DNA of 64,000 bases from Gnetum montanum (GCA_015680685.1 MNCI01030420.1:482018-546017), one strand, 5' to 3'; shown: positions 22,500 to 35,176, numbered from the stretch's first letter. A program made the numbers and translations. The notes: generated by a model not told the origin, from the letters alone.

Positions 22500-25323
22500 T
22501 AGAGAGGAACGGTTTCTAGTTGAGGGTTGTATTTTCTTGGGCAGGGAGAAGATGGCCACATCTGCGTAACGTTGTCCTTTTCAGAGGAAGAAGGAGCCAA
22601 GGGAGCCAAGGCTAGAGGGGTAGGCTTAGGAAACCCCAACATAACGTGGTCCTTGGCTATTTTATCTATCACATGCCTTTCTCCTCTCTTTGTGGGTTGA
22701 GGTTGGGGCGTTGACTTAGACATTTGCTCCTACATAGCAGGAGTAGTTGACGACTTTGGCACCCTGATGATAAAATGTGCCTAAGGTGTGGACGCGGGCT
22801 AAGCCATAGCTTTAATGATAATCGGCTACAGAACAAACATCCAAGGTGGAACTCTGAGGATAAAGGGTTGTTGCTATGTTGTGCCCGTTGATGTCGATGG
22901 GTTTGTCACGTGAGGTGGATGAGGAGGCATGCGCAGCATGAAGGTTTGCTGCGGAAATGTTGGGCCATCACCATTCATACCCACCACATTAATAGTGTAC
23001 CATGCATTATTTGCATTCAACGGGTCTTGGTACACGTGCATAGACTGGTTTTCTGGACGAAATGGACTACTACTATCAAGGATCAACTTGCCTTGGTCGA
23101 TCATGCATTGAATGTAATCTTTCAATGCCCAATAGTAGTTCGTGTTGTGACCACGTAGCTAGTGGTAGTCGCAGAAACAGTCCAACTTGAAGTTCTTGGG
23201 AACTAGTGGTCCATTTGGCAAGGCCAATGAGGGATTCTTAAGTAGCTCACAATGTCATCTGTGGCATTTTAGAGCCTCCTCATACACCTTCTTGTGTTGA
23301 ATGTGACTAGTTCCCAGCAGTTGCTTCAGAAGTTCTGAAGGCTTAACAAGTAAAGCCATATATTTTGAGTGGTCTTTACACTCGAAATTAGGCTTCAATT
23401 GAGGCGATGTCTCAGGAGCTAATGTTATTTGCTAGTCAGCATTGTTTGAGCCAACTGTAGCCTCAGTAGGTGCTGTAGTTGTCTTTTTGTTGTTATTTTT
23501 CTTTTCGGCCTCTTCGAGCACAGCTGCTACCATTGTTGCTGTAGCCTTACCCTTGTCTTTGCTTTTGTTGTGGGCATTATTATAGGCCACATACATTAGG
23601 TCTTTGCTAGCCTCTACCATGTCTTAGATGCTCTTAGTCTAAGCGAAGGCTTGGCTAAGGGAGCAGGGAGTGAGGTAATACAGTTTAGACTTAATAAAGT
23701 CATTGATTTCCCCCTTGAAAATTGCCAACAGATGGGCCTCCACAATGGCCTCACAAATTTCATTCAAGATGACGCTCCACTGCTGTATAAAATTTTGGAC
23801 AAATTTGAGCGGATCCTGCTTAACTCCCATTAACTGGTCCAGCATGACCTCTGGCTTCAGGTTGTATTTGAAACGGGTCAGGAACTGAGTCAGGAGCTCT
23901 TCCAAGGTCGAGATGGAAGAGCGTGGAAGTGCACAATACCAATCCAAAGCTTTACCCATTAGGGACATAGCAAAAACACAGATAATGGTATGTGCCCATT
24001 GTTGCAGCAATAATGACTTTGATTTGAAGGTGACGGGATGAGCGTTGGGATTACCTTTCCCATTGTATTTTGTGAAATGGGGAAGTGGCATCCCAAGAGG
24101 TAATGACAAGATGGAAACTACCAGACTGATAGGATCATCATGGTAGAAATCCATGACCTCTACTGTATCAAAACCTATAGCTTTGAGGTGTTTAACCTCT
24201 TTGGTAAGGGTCTAAATAAGCTACAAGGCTTGATCTAGTGTCAAGGACGAAGAGGTTGGCTGTGGAATAATAGGTGGAGCCACGACTGGTGACGAGATAG
24301 GAGCAGTAGCATGGCCTGTGGGTGATGCTATCGGAACTATCCCTGTGGGCGGTACTACCTGTGTCATCCACCACCCGGTAGGTGATGGAGGTGGGGTGAA
24401 AATTGTCGATTATGCCATAGGATATGTTGTTTGCGTAGTCGGTGACATAGGCAATGACCTTGTAGTTGGATTTGCACCTACAGAACTTGATGTTGATGAT
24501 GAGGAAGATAAGACATCTATGTAGGTTGTGCAATAGGGGGTGACATATTTGGAGCCCACCATGCAATAGGGATAGGTCCTGCCATTGATGATGGAGTAGG
24601 AGTGAAAGCTGGGATGGATGCAGAAGCTGTTTATAATTGTGAAATTGGCACAATGTGCACATATGGTAACATAGGCATAAGTACGCAATGCGATGGGTGG
24701 GCTACCTGTAGCTGCGGAGGAATGGACTATGAAGGGATAATATCTGGAAAGGGAGCTGGAGAGAAATAATGCTGATGTGACAAATGCACAACATGGTTGG
24801 TAGTAGACAATGATAAAGGCATAGTGATCATAAAAATAGGATTTTCATGGGACGCTGTGGAGGGAGGAGCCATAACAAAGCTAGTGTGACTGCCTTCCTC
24901 AGAGTGGGAATCTAGATCCTCCTACCCATCGTGGAACGCTTCATCACGGAACACCTCATCTCATTGTTCCGTTGACACCCTAGCCATTAACAATTGATCC
25001 AAGATCCACTGTTGCTAGTCCATCAGGAGTATGGAAGCATTAGGTGAAGGAACGAATTCCTTCCCGTTATAGTATATGAACTCATATTCACATTTCTCTT
25101 TGAGTTCCTATGGGTACATAGGCAAGTTCGCCATAAGTTTGGCATAAAGGAAGTTGTAATGTTTCGTGCGCTGAGCATGTCCCTCAGGATCTTTGTTTTG
25201 AATCTTGAGAGACCATTGTGGCCACACTGGACTGGTCAGTGGATCGACAGCAATAGGTGTAACCTACGTCATCAAGGAACTTTTGAGACTAGCAGTGAAA
25301 ATGACAGTTGTTGTCACAGCCAT
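22500..25323 (-). pseudogene. Element C gag
   Basis: The probable start ATG is at 25323 (MAVTTTVIF), aligned with D's start at 53413 (MASATTTAN). After an N-terminal region (NYNFLYAKL-like, KCEYEFIYY) and a low-complexity Pro/Ser/Thr region, the Retrotrans_gag domain lies at 23639-24154: LPHFTKYNGKGNPNAHPVTF, then KALDWYCAL and FLTRFKYN. A zinc-knuckle-like CDYH...GHN...Y motif follows near 23120-23170 with the last Cys replaced. Stops are common in the N-terminal third, while 23639-24154 is open. Confidence 0.87.
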
Positions 25324-25554
25324 TCTCTGCGCAGCTAGAAGATAATGCTAACGGGGATAAAGATCATAAAGACAAAAGTGGGCTAAAGGCAAACATGGGC
25401 TTTCTGTCCTGTTGGATTCTAGAGGAATTGTTGGAGTGACCAATCTGTACTACACGATCACGTAAACAACCACAGAGGTATCACATTTACGCTATTCAAT
25501 AATGGATACAGACAACTTATAGGACTACCCGTGAAATGCAAATCATAGGTTCAG
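25324..25554 (-). other. Element C 5' leader
   Basis: A 230-bp untranslated leader between PBS and gag. It contains one copy (about 25398-25560) of the unit that is repeated about five times in the leader of element D (53555-54300). Confidence 0.7.
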
Positions 25555-25572
25555 GCCCTCCTTCTAGCACCA
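25555..25572 (-). other. Element C primer-binding site
   Basis: Minus strand TGGTGCTAGAAGGAGGGC starts six bases from the 5' LTR end. The TGG start fits pairing with a tRNA 3' CCA end; I cannot name the tRNA with confidence. The PBS of D is the same except for changes in the first bases. Confidence 0.75.
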
Positions 25573-25578
25573 GAAAAC

Positions 25579-26919
25579 TGTAACGACGAAAAACGTCGGT
25601 TGCTGGAAACACTGAGAGGATTTCCATGTACATAGTTTCAACCCCTGAACCATGCATGGGCCATGTTGGAGAAAATGAATCCGAGGTGCCCTAAACAGTC
25701 TTGTCGATTAGATAGGGACTTACTTGGTAAGTAAATTTGTTAACGATGGTATAACAAGATGATCATTTGATATGAGAACGTAATACCAAATGACGAGAAA
25801 ACGAGATCTACTCCAAGATCAGATCCTAAAGGCAATGAAAATGATGTAAACTATGCAAAACAATTGTAAAGTTCAATGTAAATAGGATGCAATGAATTGA
25901 ATTTATAAAATGCATGATCCAAAAATCTAGAATCTATCCTATGGACAAATATGATGAATACAATGGGATTTGCGAGCGGACTCTGGTTTGGACAAAGTAT
26001 TCGCCATCAACAAGAAGCTATTTAGAGATTAAATAAGCAATGGGCCAATCTACCTTTCTCACTAGCCAATCTAGGTGCAAGGGCATCAAGCTCGAAGAAA
26101 AATGTTTGCTACCTTGCAATCTCTGACCAAAAAGCTTCTCTCTGTGACCGTCGATGCTTTTGCCAACTTTCATCAACTACCTCAAATTTTTTGACCTCTT
26201 TCTTTTGTTGCCAAATATTTTTGTTTTCTCCCCAACTAGACAACAAAATCCACCAACCAATCAATCAACCAACAAACCTTTGAGTGTTGTCTACTAGGGC
26301 ATTTATTGGATTAAGGTTAGGAGAAGAACGTAGTTTAGATGATGTGTGTCCTGGGCCCACAGAATGTCGTTGACTTGCTATGCTATAGCTAAAGCTTGTG
26401 ACGTTACGTTGTGCTATGCTTTGAAGTGTAGCATAGCGTAACCATCCTTAAAATAGACAAATTATAACCTTCTCATTCATATTCAAGGATTTCAAGATCT
26501 TCGATGGACTGTCCCATGGCTATGCTAAGATACACCGGGAAGCGTATCATGGTGTGATGACTGCTATTGTTTGAACTTTGTTATCCCTTGTTGTTGCAGC
26601 TGTATCAATTGCACTACTTGTATTACGTCGGTGTAGCATGCAAAAAAGTTAAGATTTTGAAACATGGTTAACTTGCAAAGTTGAGGTGTCGTCACTGTAC
26701 ATCCCTTGTTCTATTCTGTCTTCCTGAAGTCTGCTACGCTGAGCTACATAGCGTAGCATAGTAGGCCCTCAGCCGAAAAAAAAGAAAACTTTCTAAGATG
26801 TGCAACTATTTTTGGTGCCTCCATCACTTGGATGTCTTAATTTTGCACTTGTGTAAATCCTTGCCTAAACTTCAAGACTTTGCTGAATCATCGAGGTCTC
26901 AAAATTTCATGGTGTTTCA
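25579..26919 (-). repeat. Element C 5' LTR (right copy)
   Basis: A 1341-bp LTR with plus-strand ends TGTAACGACG...GTGTTTCA, followed by the GGTGT duplication. Near the start it keeps CpGs (CGACGAAAAACGTCGG) that are TpG or CpA in the left LTR, showing transition-type decay after insertion. Confidence 0.93.
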
Positions 26920-26924
26920 GGTGT

Positions 26925-28270
26925 ACTAAGGAATCACTTGTTCAACAGTGCCTGTATGCAGTAGTCACAAATCAGGAGGGCACCTAGTGGCTGACAGCTA
27001 ATCCTACTAGTAGCACATTATGCATGGAACCATATGAGGGGCTTGTACGAGCCTATGTAGAAAGCATGGATTAAATGGAAGAGGTTCATCAAAAAGTCTC
27101 CACTATTGATGACCATGATGATTGGTGGAAGCTGCAAATCCTTGAAAGCTTCAAACAAGATTCCTTGGAGCTAAAATCCTTACCGGCCCACCTGGAATAT
27201 CCATTCTTGCATAATGGAAGGCTAGTAATTATCAACACAACCCTTGCTCTAGAACAAAAGAAAAAGTTGCTAAAGGTGGTGAACAAATGGGATGTTGTGT
27301 TTGCATGGTCATATCCTGAGTTAACCAGAGTTGATCCCAAGGTCTGCCAACATCGGATCTATATTGACCCCTCCATGAAGCCACAATGACAGCCACAAAG
27401 GTGATTGAATCCCAAACTGAAGCATGTCATCAAAGATGAAATCAAGTAGTTACTGAAAGCAGGGTTCATCTATTCCATTTCCGATAGCAAATGGGTCAGC
27501 CTACTCATTATCGTGCCAAAGAAGGGTGGAAAATGGAGGGTTTGTATAGATTTCTGGTTACTCAACATGGCTAACTTCAAGGATCACTTCCCACTCCCAT
27601 TTGTGAACCAGGTGTTGGACACTATTGCAGGGCACCGTTATTATAGCTTTTGGATGGTTATAGTGGCTATAACCAAATCCAAATTGCACCAGAAGATCAA
27701 GCCAAAACAACTTTCACAAGTCCCTGGGGGACTTTCGCATACAAGAAGATGCCTTTTGGCTTGTGTAGTGTGCCTGCAACATTCCAATGCCTTGTCCTCA
27801 GCATCTTCCAACAAAAAATTGGAAATTGGTTAGAGGTCTTCATGGATGACTTCTTCACCTATGGGGCCACATTCAAGCAAGCCTTAGACCACCTTGAGAA
27901 AGTTCTGAAAAGGTGTGTTGACACTAATCTATGGATCAACTAGTAGAAAAGCCACTTGATGATCCAAGAAGGCATTGTGCTAGGGCATCGTATCTCACAG
28001 ATAGGGATTAGCATGGATCCTGAAAAGATCAGGGTCATCCAAGGAATCACCTGCCAACCAAGCACTGTTAAAGATGTCTGGTCATTTCTTGGCCACATTG
28101 GTTACTACCGATGCTTCATCAAAAACTTCTTGAAGATCACCAAGCTATTGGTGGAGCTCACAAAGAAAGATGCTCCACTCATCTGAACCAAGGAATGCAA
28201 ATCTACATTCCAAGTGCTTAAACAAAAACTCATAGAGACTCTAGTTCTACAAGCACCTGATTGGTCCAAG
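26925..28270 (+). pseudogene. Element B reverse transcriptase (with protease-RT linker)
   Basis: Element B resumes directly after C. The acidic linker (to about 27180) leads to DVVFAWSYPEL and YIDPSMKPQ (27290-27389). Motifs follow in several frames: IVPKKGGKWRVCIDF (27513), MDGYSGYNQIQIAPEDQAK (27650), KMPFGLCSVPATFQC, then FMDDFFTYG with the catalytic D-D pair (near 27840), and VLGHRISQIGI, WSFLGHIGYYRCF in the connection region. Frameshifts near 27650 and 27945 and stops inactivate it. It is more intact than A's copy. Confidence 0.9.
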
Positions 28271-28690
28271 CCCTTCCACATCATGAAGGATGCATCCAAT
28301 TATGCCTTGGGATCAAGGATCACATAGTGTGATGATCAAAAATGTCCATACTATATTCACTGTTTGAGTTTTAGTATTGTGGGTTCTCAACTTAACTACA
28401 CCACCACCGAAAAGGAGTTTATGGTGGTGGTGTTCACCTTGGAAAAATTTCGGCATTATGTGCTTGGATACAAGGTGTTTGTGCATACTGACCACAGTGT
28501 TATCCAGTTCCTAATGAACAAACCAACGGTGAGCCCTCGCATCATCTGATTATTGGTGATTCTTCAGGAGCTTGACCTCATGATGGTAGACTGGAAGGGG
28601 ACCAAGAATGTGGTTGCTGACCACTTGTCTCGATTGCAATGGGATGATGTGGAAGAGGAGGAGCCTCTCTTTGACCAATTTCTAGATTAA
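28270..28690 (+). pseudogene. Element B RNase H (Ty3 type)
   Basis: MKDASNYALGS at about 28283-28315 gives the first Asp (usual motif D-A-S). TTTEKEFMVVVFTLEKFRHY at 28400-28460 has the Glu helix, HTDHSVIQFLMNKP (28487-28527) the next Asp, and VVADHLSRL near 28610-28640 the last. One stop near 28327 and another at 28547 interrupt it. It is the only RNase H in B, in contrast with C and D, which have two. Confidence 0.87.
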
Positions 28691-30065
28691 CTTCTCTTCA
28701 CGGGTGCGGCCGATTCACAGGTGCTCAAAGCATCACCTTGGTTCAACCACATCCTCACCTATCTCACAACTCAGGATTTTCCAAAGGAGTGGAACCATTA
28801 GTAGAAATAATAGTTTCTCCACAAGGCCGAGCACTTCATGGAAATCAATGGCTATCTTTATAAGGTGTGCATAGATGGCCTAGTTCGATGGTGTGTCCCT
28901 AATGATGATACACTACGCGTCCTCCAAGATGCTCATGAGGGCTCTTGTGGGGGACACTATGTGGGATGATGCATAGCCATTAAGATACTTCTTGTAGGAT
29001 ATTATTAGCCCACAATTTTTAGGAATGCATAATGGTTCACCTGCTCCTACGAACGATTCTAGAGAGACGGTGGAATGACTGCACAGATGGAGGGCCCTCA
29101 ACAATGGATCCAACCACTGGAGCCCTTTGACATTTGGGGCATCAACTTCATGGGGCCCATCAAACCCCTATCCAATGGAAAGACATACATCATCATAGCT
29201 GTGGACTACTACACAAAGTGGGCGGAAGCAACAGCTATCGTCGACTGTTCTTCCAACACTGCTGCACGATTTGTCCAACAGTAAATCATTAACAGGTTTG
29301 GAGTGCCACGTGCACTCATCTCTAACAATGGAACCCATTTTATGAGTGTCACTTTTCAAAAGCTCATGCAACACTTGGAGGTTTTCCATAAATTTACCAT
29401 ACCTTATCACCCCCAAGCCAACGGGCAAGCTGAAGTCACCAATAGGGAGATCACCAAGATCCTCATGCATACCATTAGCAAATATAGGAGGGACTGGAGC
29501 ACCAAACTCAATGATGCCCTCTGGGCCTATCACTTCACTTGGAAACTTCCTATAGGTTACTCTCCCTATGAGTTAGTGTATGGTAAGTTACCAAAACTTC
29601 CAATCCAAGAAGAACTCTGGACACTATACACCTCAAGTGACTTAGGTCTTGACTTGCCACTAGCACAACACGAATGACTTATCAACCTGAGTGTGCTAGA
29701 TGAGAATTGATTAGTGGCCCTATCTTCAAATGAGATCCACAAGGCCTACAACAAGAAATGAAATGATCTTAGGACTCAGAAGGTCACATTCAAATGTGGA
29801 GATAAGGTATTGTATTAAACCCCACACATGTATCACAACTGACCAAGGCTCAAACACTGTGGGAGGGACCTTACATTGTCTCCAAAACCTTCCCATCTGG
29901 GGCCTTGCTTATCCACAAACCTGAGGCTCCCACAAGAATGCAGTTGGTCAACAGGCAGCAACTAAAACCTTTTCGTAAAATCCACCCAACCAGTGCCACC
30001 TCATCTTCACTGGGACAACCTTGTTCCATCTTTCGGGTCTCCTCCTTTCTGCCCAATCATGGGGG
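28690..30065 (+). pseudogene. Element B integrase
   Basis: The zinc-binding domain is around 28840-29080 (VLQDAHEGSCGGHYVG). The rve core at 29075-29677 has WGINFMGP, VDYYTKWAEA (first Asp), RALISNNGTHF, YHPQANGQAEVTNREITK (Glu) and YHFTWKLPIGYSPYELVYG. The middle catalytic Asp is Asn (AAC at 29324-29326). The C-terminal part continues through NEIHKAYN (near 29740) to about 30065. A stop at 29282 splits the core. The neighbouring untranslated region starts with a T-rich stretch. Confidence 0.9.
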
Positions 30066-31639
30066 AGGCCTTCCTCCATGCTAATCTATTCCACTACACT
30101 CCTCACTTTTTGCATTTTTGTTTCACTTTTTTTTTATTTTAACACTTTTTTTTCAACATCGTTTGTACATTTTCCAATTCTTGATATATTTTTCTTTCTT
30201 TAAGTATTTTCCTATTTCTTTGTTGTCGATTATTTATAGTACGTGTATGTTTTCTTTTTCAATGATTGCTTATCAGTTGTCTTATTGTCATCAGGTTTGG
30301 CATGGATGGTTTTCATTGTGATGGATCACCAGGAATAGCCACTTATTTTACCTCGCTCCTAACCTTGCATTTTTATTCTTGGATTTTGCATCTACTTTCA
30401 CCTCATAATCTCGGTAGTGAGTCCACATCATCCACCTGTTCATCCACTCCATGGTTTTCCAACTCTCGGGAACATGCAACCCTATTTCACTTAAAAAAAT
30501 TAGAATTAATGTGTATCTTGTGTCGTTCCTAGACTCAGGGATGACCCAATGGTTTGAATCGCGTGTGACTTCAAGGAGAATGCAACATTCGTCAGCCTCT
30601 TCTACCCTTTGGATGGGGGGAGTGCCCTTATGGATTTCTTTACACTCCAAGTCTTTCTCTACAAGGAAGCTCCTTGGCAGTTTGACTTTGCATGGTGTGG
30701 TCCTCATCAAAAACAAACAAAAAAGGAAAAAAAGAAAGAAAAAAAAAAGCATGAGGATTCAAAGCACATCCCTTGGTCAAATGCATGCATAAGCATGGGT
30801 CTTTGCATAGTGTGGTTCCCAAAAATGAAAATAAAATGAAACACCAAAATAAAATCCTAACTCTGTGGGAATTCAAAGCACACCCCTTAGACTGCCTCTC
30901 ATGGGCCACAAGCACTAGTTATGGGACTTCTTCTGTCCCCTCTGACTTGGTCCTGTTTCACTTCCTTCCTCTCACATCTATTAGAGTGGGAGTTCTCTGT
31001 GAGTGCATTCCTATCCACTTGAGCAATGGATGAGTCTTCGCATGTTGCTACAAGGTCACTGGATGTGGTTGGTTGCGTTTGAACTTAGAAAAGATCCTAC
31101 TAGATCACTTAATCATGACTTCACATGGGGTTTCATGTAACCGGTAATTGCAATTCCAATCCTCACTTCTCTCTCTTCATCCACTTCTCTCCATCACTCA
31201 TCTCACTGTCGGCCTTATGTTTTGATCGTAATTTCTATGAACCTCTCATGCCTTGGCCAGTTCTCATGGATGGGAGTCTTAACTTGCGATCGTCGTTCTT
31301 TAGCCTTGGGACCCACGGATCCTGATGTTAGGGATATGCCAGGGCTACAAAGGCAACCACCTACTATGAGGAGGACCCACTTGCATATTCTTGGTATCGT
31401 TTGTTAGTTCCCATCCTATTGGTTTGATTGGTGGCTTGTTCCCCTATTATCCATTGCTCAATTTCTTTCTCGTGCAGTTCTTTTTTACCACGTTCTCCAA
31501 TGTTTGACTCTTTTTTTAGCCTAGTTTACCTTCATCGCATCCTTAGCCATGTTCTGAGCCTCTCATGCTTTTCAACCATCCCAATTTGGTGCTTTAAATT
31601 CATCTTTTTAGGCTTTTTTTGGGCTAGTCAATGATGGTC
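30066..31639. other. Element B spacer between integrase and third ORF
   Basis: Low-complexity, T-rich at 30105-30250 and A-rich at 30710-30760. No protein-like reading that I can support, although short open frames occur on both strands. It includes a diverged two-copy repeat at 30685-30895. Confidence 0.55.
30685..30895 (+). repeat. Diverged two-copy tandem repeat in element B
   Basis: Two units of about 105-115 bp share TTTGCAT(G/A)(G)TGTGGT at the start, an A-rich middle, and ATTCAAAGCACA(T/C)CCC(T)TTG near the end. They begin near 30687 and 30797. Confidence 0.55.
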
Positions 31640-31760
31640 AATGGGTGTGACCCCCTGCATATACAAGGCCCTGCATACACAGCCCCCTGCGTATACGCAG
31701 TCACGTATATGCAGCCCCATTGACGCAATGTCCAACCCCTATATATATGGCCGTTGCACT
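31640..31760 (+). promoter_or_regulatory. LTR-like promoter patch upstream of the third ORF of element B
   Basis: Contains a perfect 14-bp palindrome CTGCGTATACGCAG (31687-31700), repeated GTATATGCAGCCCC-type words and a TATA box CTATATATATGG (about 31739-31750). The same vocabulary occurs just upstream of the TATA box in the element B LTR (6120-6256, 35220-35348). The start codon of the downstream ORF is about 420 bp away. Confidence 0.5.
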
Positions 31761-32166
31761 TTCATTTTTCATCATTTGAAACACAAATTGGGGGGAGATT
31801 TTGCCATTTTTTCTGCCCAACTCTTCCCTAAGCACCTATGTTCTACCGCGCATCTGCATCAACTGATCCTTACCCTCTTGAGCACCTAGAGGTATGCTCT
31901 CAGTCATGGGGGGGTGAAGCCTATGAATAGTTAACTAATTAATTGATCAGCTAAGACTTCACACCTCTAAGGGAAGAAGCGAAAACAACTGTTAAACTCT
32001 AACTTATCACTTGTTGTTTTTGCCTCTAATCCATCAATTAACACTTTGGGGGATCTAATGGAATGCCCGTGCCAACAACATAACTTTGTCAAACTAAGAA
32101 GGTGTACGAGATTCATTTTTGAGCAACTTGTGCACAATTTAATTATGGTTATGTTTGATTGCAAAT

Positions 32167-34880
32167 GGCACCCAAACCAAGGCATCCAAGGGACGAAGGA
32201 CCATCACAGCTAAGAAACAAGTGTCCACAAATGAAAAGAGGATGAGACGTGCAACAACCAGAGCATGTGGAGGGCTCTCATGCAACTTTCCCCCTCCATG
32301 AAGGACCTGATCTAGAATCTATCCATCAAATTCCCAAAGAGGAGATTCCCAATGAGCAGTCACAAGGGGATGAAACTCTGGGGATATCACCACAGCTTGA
32401 GGTCACCCTAACCCAAGCATGTCTTGATGCTATCAAGCCACACGAAGTGCAACGGATGGTCCTACAAGAGCTAAACTTTCAACCATTTCTCAAGAACACA
32501 CCAGAGGATGTGAAGCTTCAGCTACAAACTTCTCCTATGTGGCCAATCATTACAACCAGTGGTGAATGGTACCTAGGAGAAACTTACCTCTTCTGCATGA
32601 ATCGACAACTGAGGTCCATAGTAACAATCAAAGACATCTATGTCTCTTACTCTACAGAGGAAATAGTGCAAGCTCTAGGGTTTCTAGAGACCAGAGCAGA
32701 TGTGGTGGAGATCCCAAAACAAGCTGACCCTGAGGTAAAGGTGGAATGGATCAAGCAGTGCTATGGAGTGGAGTGCAAGGAGTTCAGCACTCTAACCCCT
32801 ACAGAGAGGGTGTACTAAAAGATCGTGTCTTACCACTTAAATCCAATGGTAAGACCCAGCAAAATCATGATCTTCTCCACCCATGCATGTACCACCTTGG
32901 GTGGGAAATTCCCAATGAGTCTTCCACAGTTATTATTTTTAGAAATTAAAAAAAGATTCACTGAAAGCGAACGTGGAAGACGAGCTCTCCCCTTTCCTTG
33001 CATAATTAGAAAGTTGTGCAAATGGGCAGGGATAGCACGGTATGCCAATGATACAATCCAATACGCCCCGATTGCCTCATGGGGTAAAATGATGAAAGAT
33101 AGGACTCCAGCCACGACACAGATAGAGGAGGAGCAACAACCACCTACACAAACAACAAGGTTGGGTTTGCAAACTATTGCAGAACACATCCACAAAATTC
33201 GACAAGTGCTCTTGAGTCAGCAAGATCAATCTGGCAAGACTGGTGATGGAGATGACTCTTTGGTCTATCACCTGTAATGAGCCACCTGAAGCAAGTGTCC
33301 CAATCAACCATCTTACTAGAAAGAGTAGGGCCAATGTTCTCCGCCACCCAAACGTAAGTGCTAGCAAGGATAGATCCCAGTGTCCAAGAGGTAACAATAT
33401 CATCCCAACAGCTATTTCCTAAAATTTTTGGGAATGTGGCTACCTTCTCGATATTCTTAGAAGATGGTGAAGGAGCAACAATCCTAGTGATGCAGCACCA
33501 AGAATAGGAGATTGTAGCCAAAGTGGTTTCTGACACAATTTCTACGGCTCTCAATGTAGCAGCAGCACCTAAACTAGATGTTCACAGGCTTTAAGATGTA
33601 CAGGCATCCATCGAAACTTCATGTAGCAAGATGGATATAGCACAACACGAGGAACTATTGGATCGACTAGTAGGAACCAGGCAATCGCTTCCGGATGTCT
33701 TTGACCTTTCGGATAACATCACTACAACCCAGTCGAAGCTACTTTCAACAAGGGGCAAGAGCCTCATTTTGGAAGGACAACTTGAAGCTGCTCAAGTTAC
33801 TTGTCAATGCTTGGCAACAGAAGTCATATAGTTAAGAGCCCAACTTGTTGATCCAGCTCTCCTCAACCATGAGATCACCAGAGATGAAGCTTTTCAACAG
33901 CTTCAGGTTAAACTTTAGATAGTTGAGGATGAGTGAGAGTTCGCCAGGAGAATGTCAGGTTAACCACGAAGGTTCATTGCCTGCGTAATGTTGGTGTGGA
34001 AAAAGAGCACATGAAGAATTTTATCCACCAACAGTAAGAAGAGCTAGCCAGGCTGAATGCTAACGTGTGAAGGTTGGCCACTAAGAACTGAAATCTATCC
34101 ATGGAGGAGGTTCAAGCGTTGTGATAGAAATCTGCCATCAAAATCACCACTTGGAAGAATGAGGCCCTAAAATTTGAAAAAGTCAAAAATCATTATAGGG
34201 ACCAAGTGGGATTACAAAAGGAAGTCAATGAGAAATAGATTCAAGTCACAAAGGCCAAGATGAACCAAGCACTCCAGCAGCTCTGAGAGGGAGGTAAGGT
34301 ATGGAAACCCATCTTTGATGGGTTGAATGCCTACAATCAAGTTGAAATCTGCCTTAAAGAGTTGTAGATTGAGGAAATGATAGAATATATGGATCTTGCC
34401 AACCTTCGCTATGCAAACCTGGCTATGCTCATAGCCTGGAGATTGTGATTCGAATTGGAGAAACAAGTGGCCACTTCGTATTCTTTATACAAGGGTGAGT
34501 TCCAAGTGCACAAAGCAACAAAGCAAAAACTAGAAACAGCAAACGTGGAACTCCAGGTTCTCCACATGAATTTTGAAGGACAACGTGCAGTCAGGAAGAA
34601 CTTGGTCCATCAAATGAATGACTACCAACAGTTGCAAGCATTAATTTGTGCATTTGACATGAAATGGAAATAGTTCATAGCCTAGTTCATCAACCTGAAA
34701 GAACTCTTCCCGATGCTACAATGCCCTTGGGAGGTTCCAGTTCCAACACACATTGGCGAAGTCACCTAGACTATGAATGATCCTAGAAGCAAAGAAGAAA
34801 AGATGAGGGCTCTCTTAGAGGCTTTCCGATTGCCTCCAAAAGTTGCAGCTACTGCTGGACAACCATCATTCATGCTGTAG
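32167..34880 (+). pseudogene. Element B third ORF (env-position ORF, plant transposon protein-like)
   Basis: Sense-strand coding region between pol and 3' LTR, where Athila-type elements carry an extra ORF. Start ATG at 32167 (MAPKPRHPRDEGP), then a 189-codon open stretch at 32249-32818 and a 150-codon stretch at 32825-33277 in another frame. The segment FSTHACTTLGGKFPMSLPQ ... LPFPCIIRKLCKWAGI resembles the domain annotated as putative plant transposon protein (from memory, name uncertain). The C-terminal half (33600-34700) is Gln/Glu/Leu-rich, coiled-coil-like and riddled with stops. No membrane segment is evident, so an envelope role is not supported. Confidence 0.65.
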
Positions 34881-35176
34881 CCAACACATGGACCAGAGGC
34901 TAGTGAAGGTCCATTAGAACCACTGTGCCTAGGGATGGTGTCATCTTCTCCAACAATTTTTGCATCCTTCTACATAGCAGAGATTCTAGGACTAGCAGGG
35001 TGTTCAATTTTTTCTTTGAACACCACCATTTTTGTAATTTGTCCTTCTCTGTACACTCGGGCACTTGGTAAAATTGATGTTGAGTCATGTATGTGTGTGT
35101 GTTGAGTCATGTGCATTGTAAATAAAAGTCCATACCTTCCAAATTGTAGAGGAACTCGAGGATGAGTTTTTACTCA

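Larger units (their letters stand above)
10154..26919 (-). mobile_element. Element C, Tat/Ogre-like Ty3/gypsy retrotransposon with antisense gene
   Basis: A 16.8-kb element bounded by LTRs 10154-11526 and 25579-26919, with a perfect GGTGT duplication. On the minus strand: 5' LTR, PBS, gag (25323 downward), protease, a 5-kb interval with an oppositely oriented spliced gene, RT, Ty3-type RNase H, an archaeal-type RNase H, integrase, long 3' noncoding region, PPT and 3' LTR. The second RNase H is the hallmark of the Tat lineage (established knowledge). It interrupts element B between protease and RT. The two LTRs differ at many positions, mostly transitions, so the insertion is old. Confidence 0.93.

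Noticed and set aside
24192-24688. Open frames of 92 and 156 codons on the minus strand, rich in Ser, Thr and Cys
   Set aside because: They are low-complexity frames in the variable Pro/Ser/Thr region of element C's gag, not separate genes.
32167-34880. Envelope gene
   Set aside because: The position fits, but no signal peptide, membrane segment or cleavage motif is visible; only the name env-position ORF is justified.
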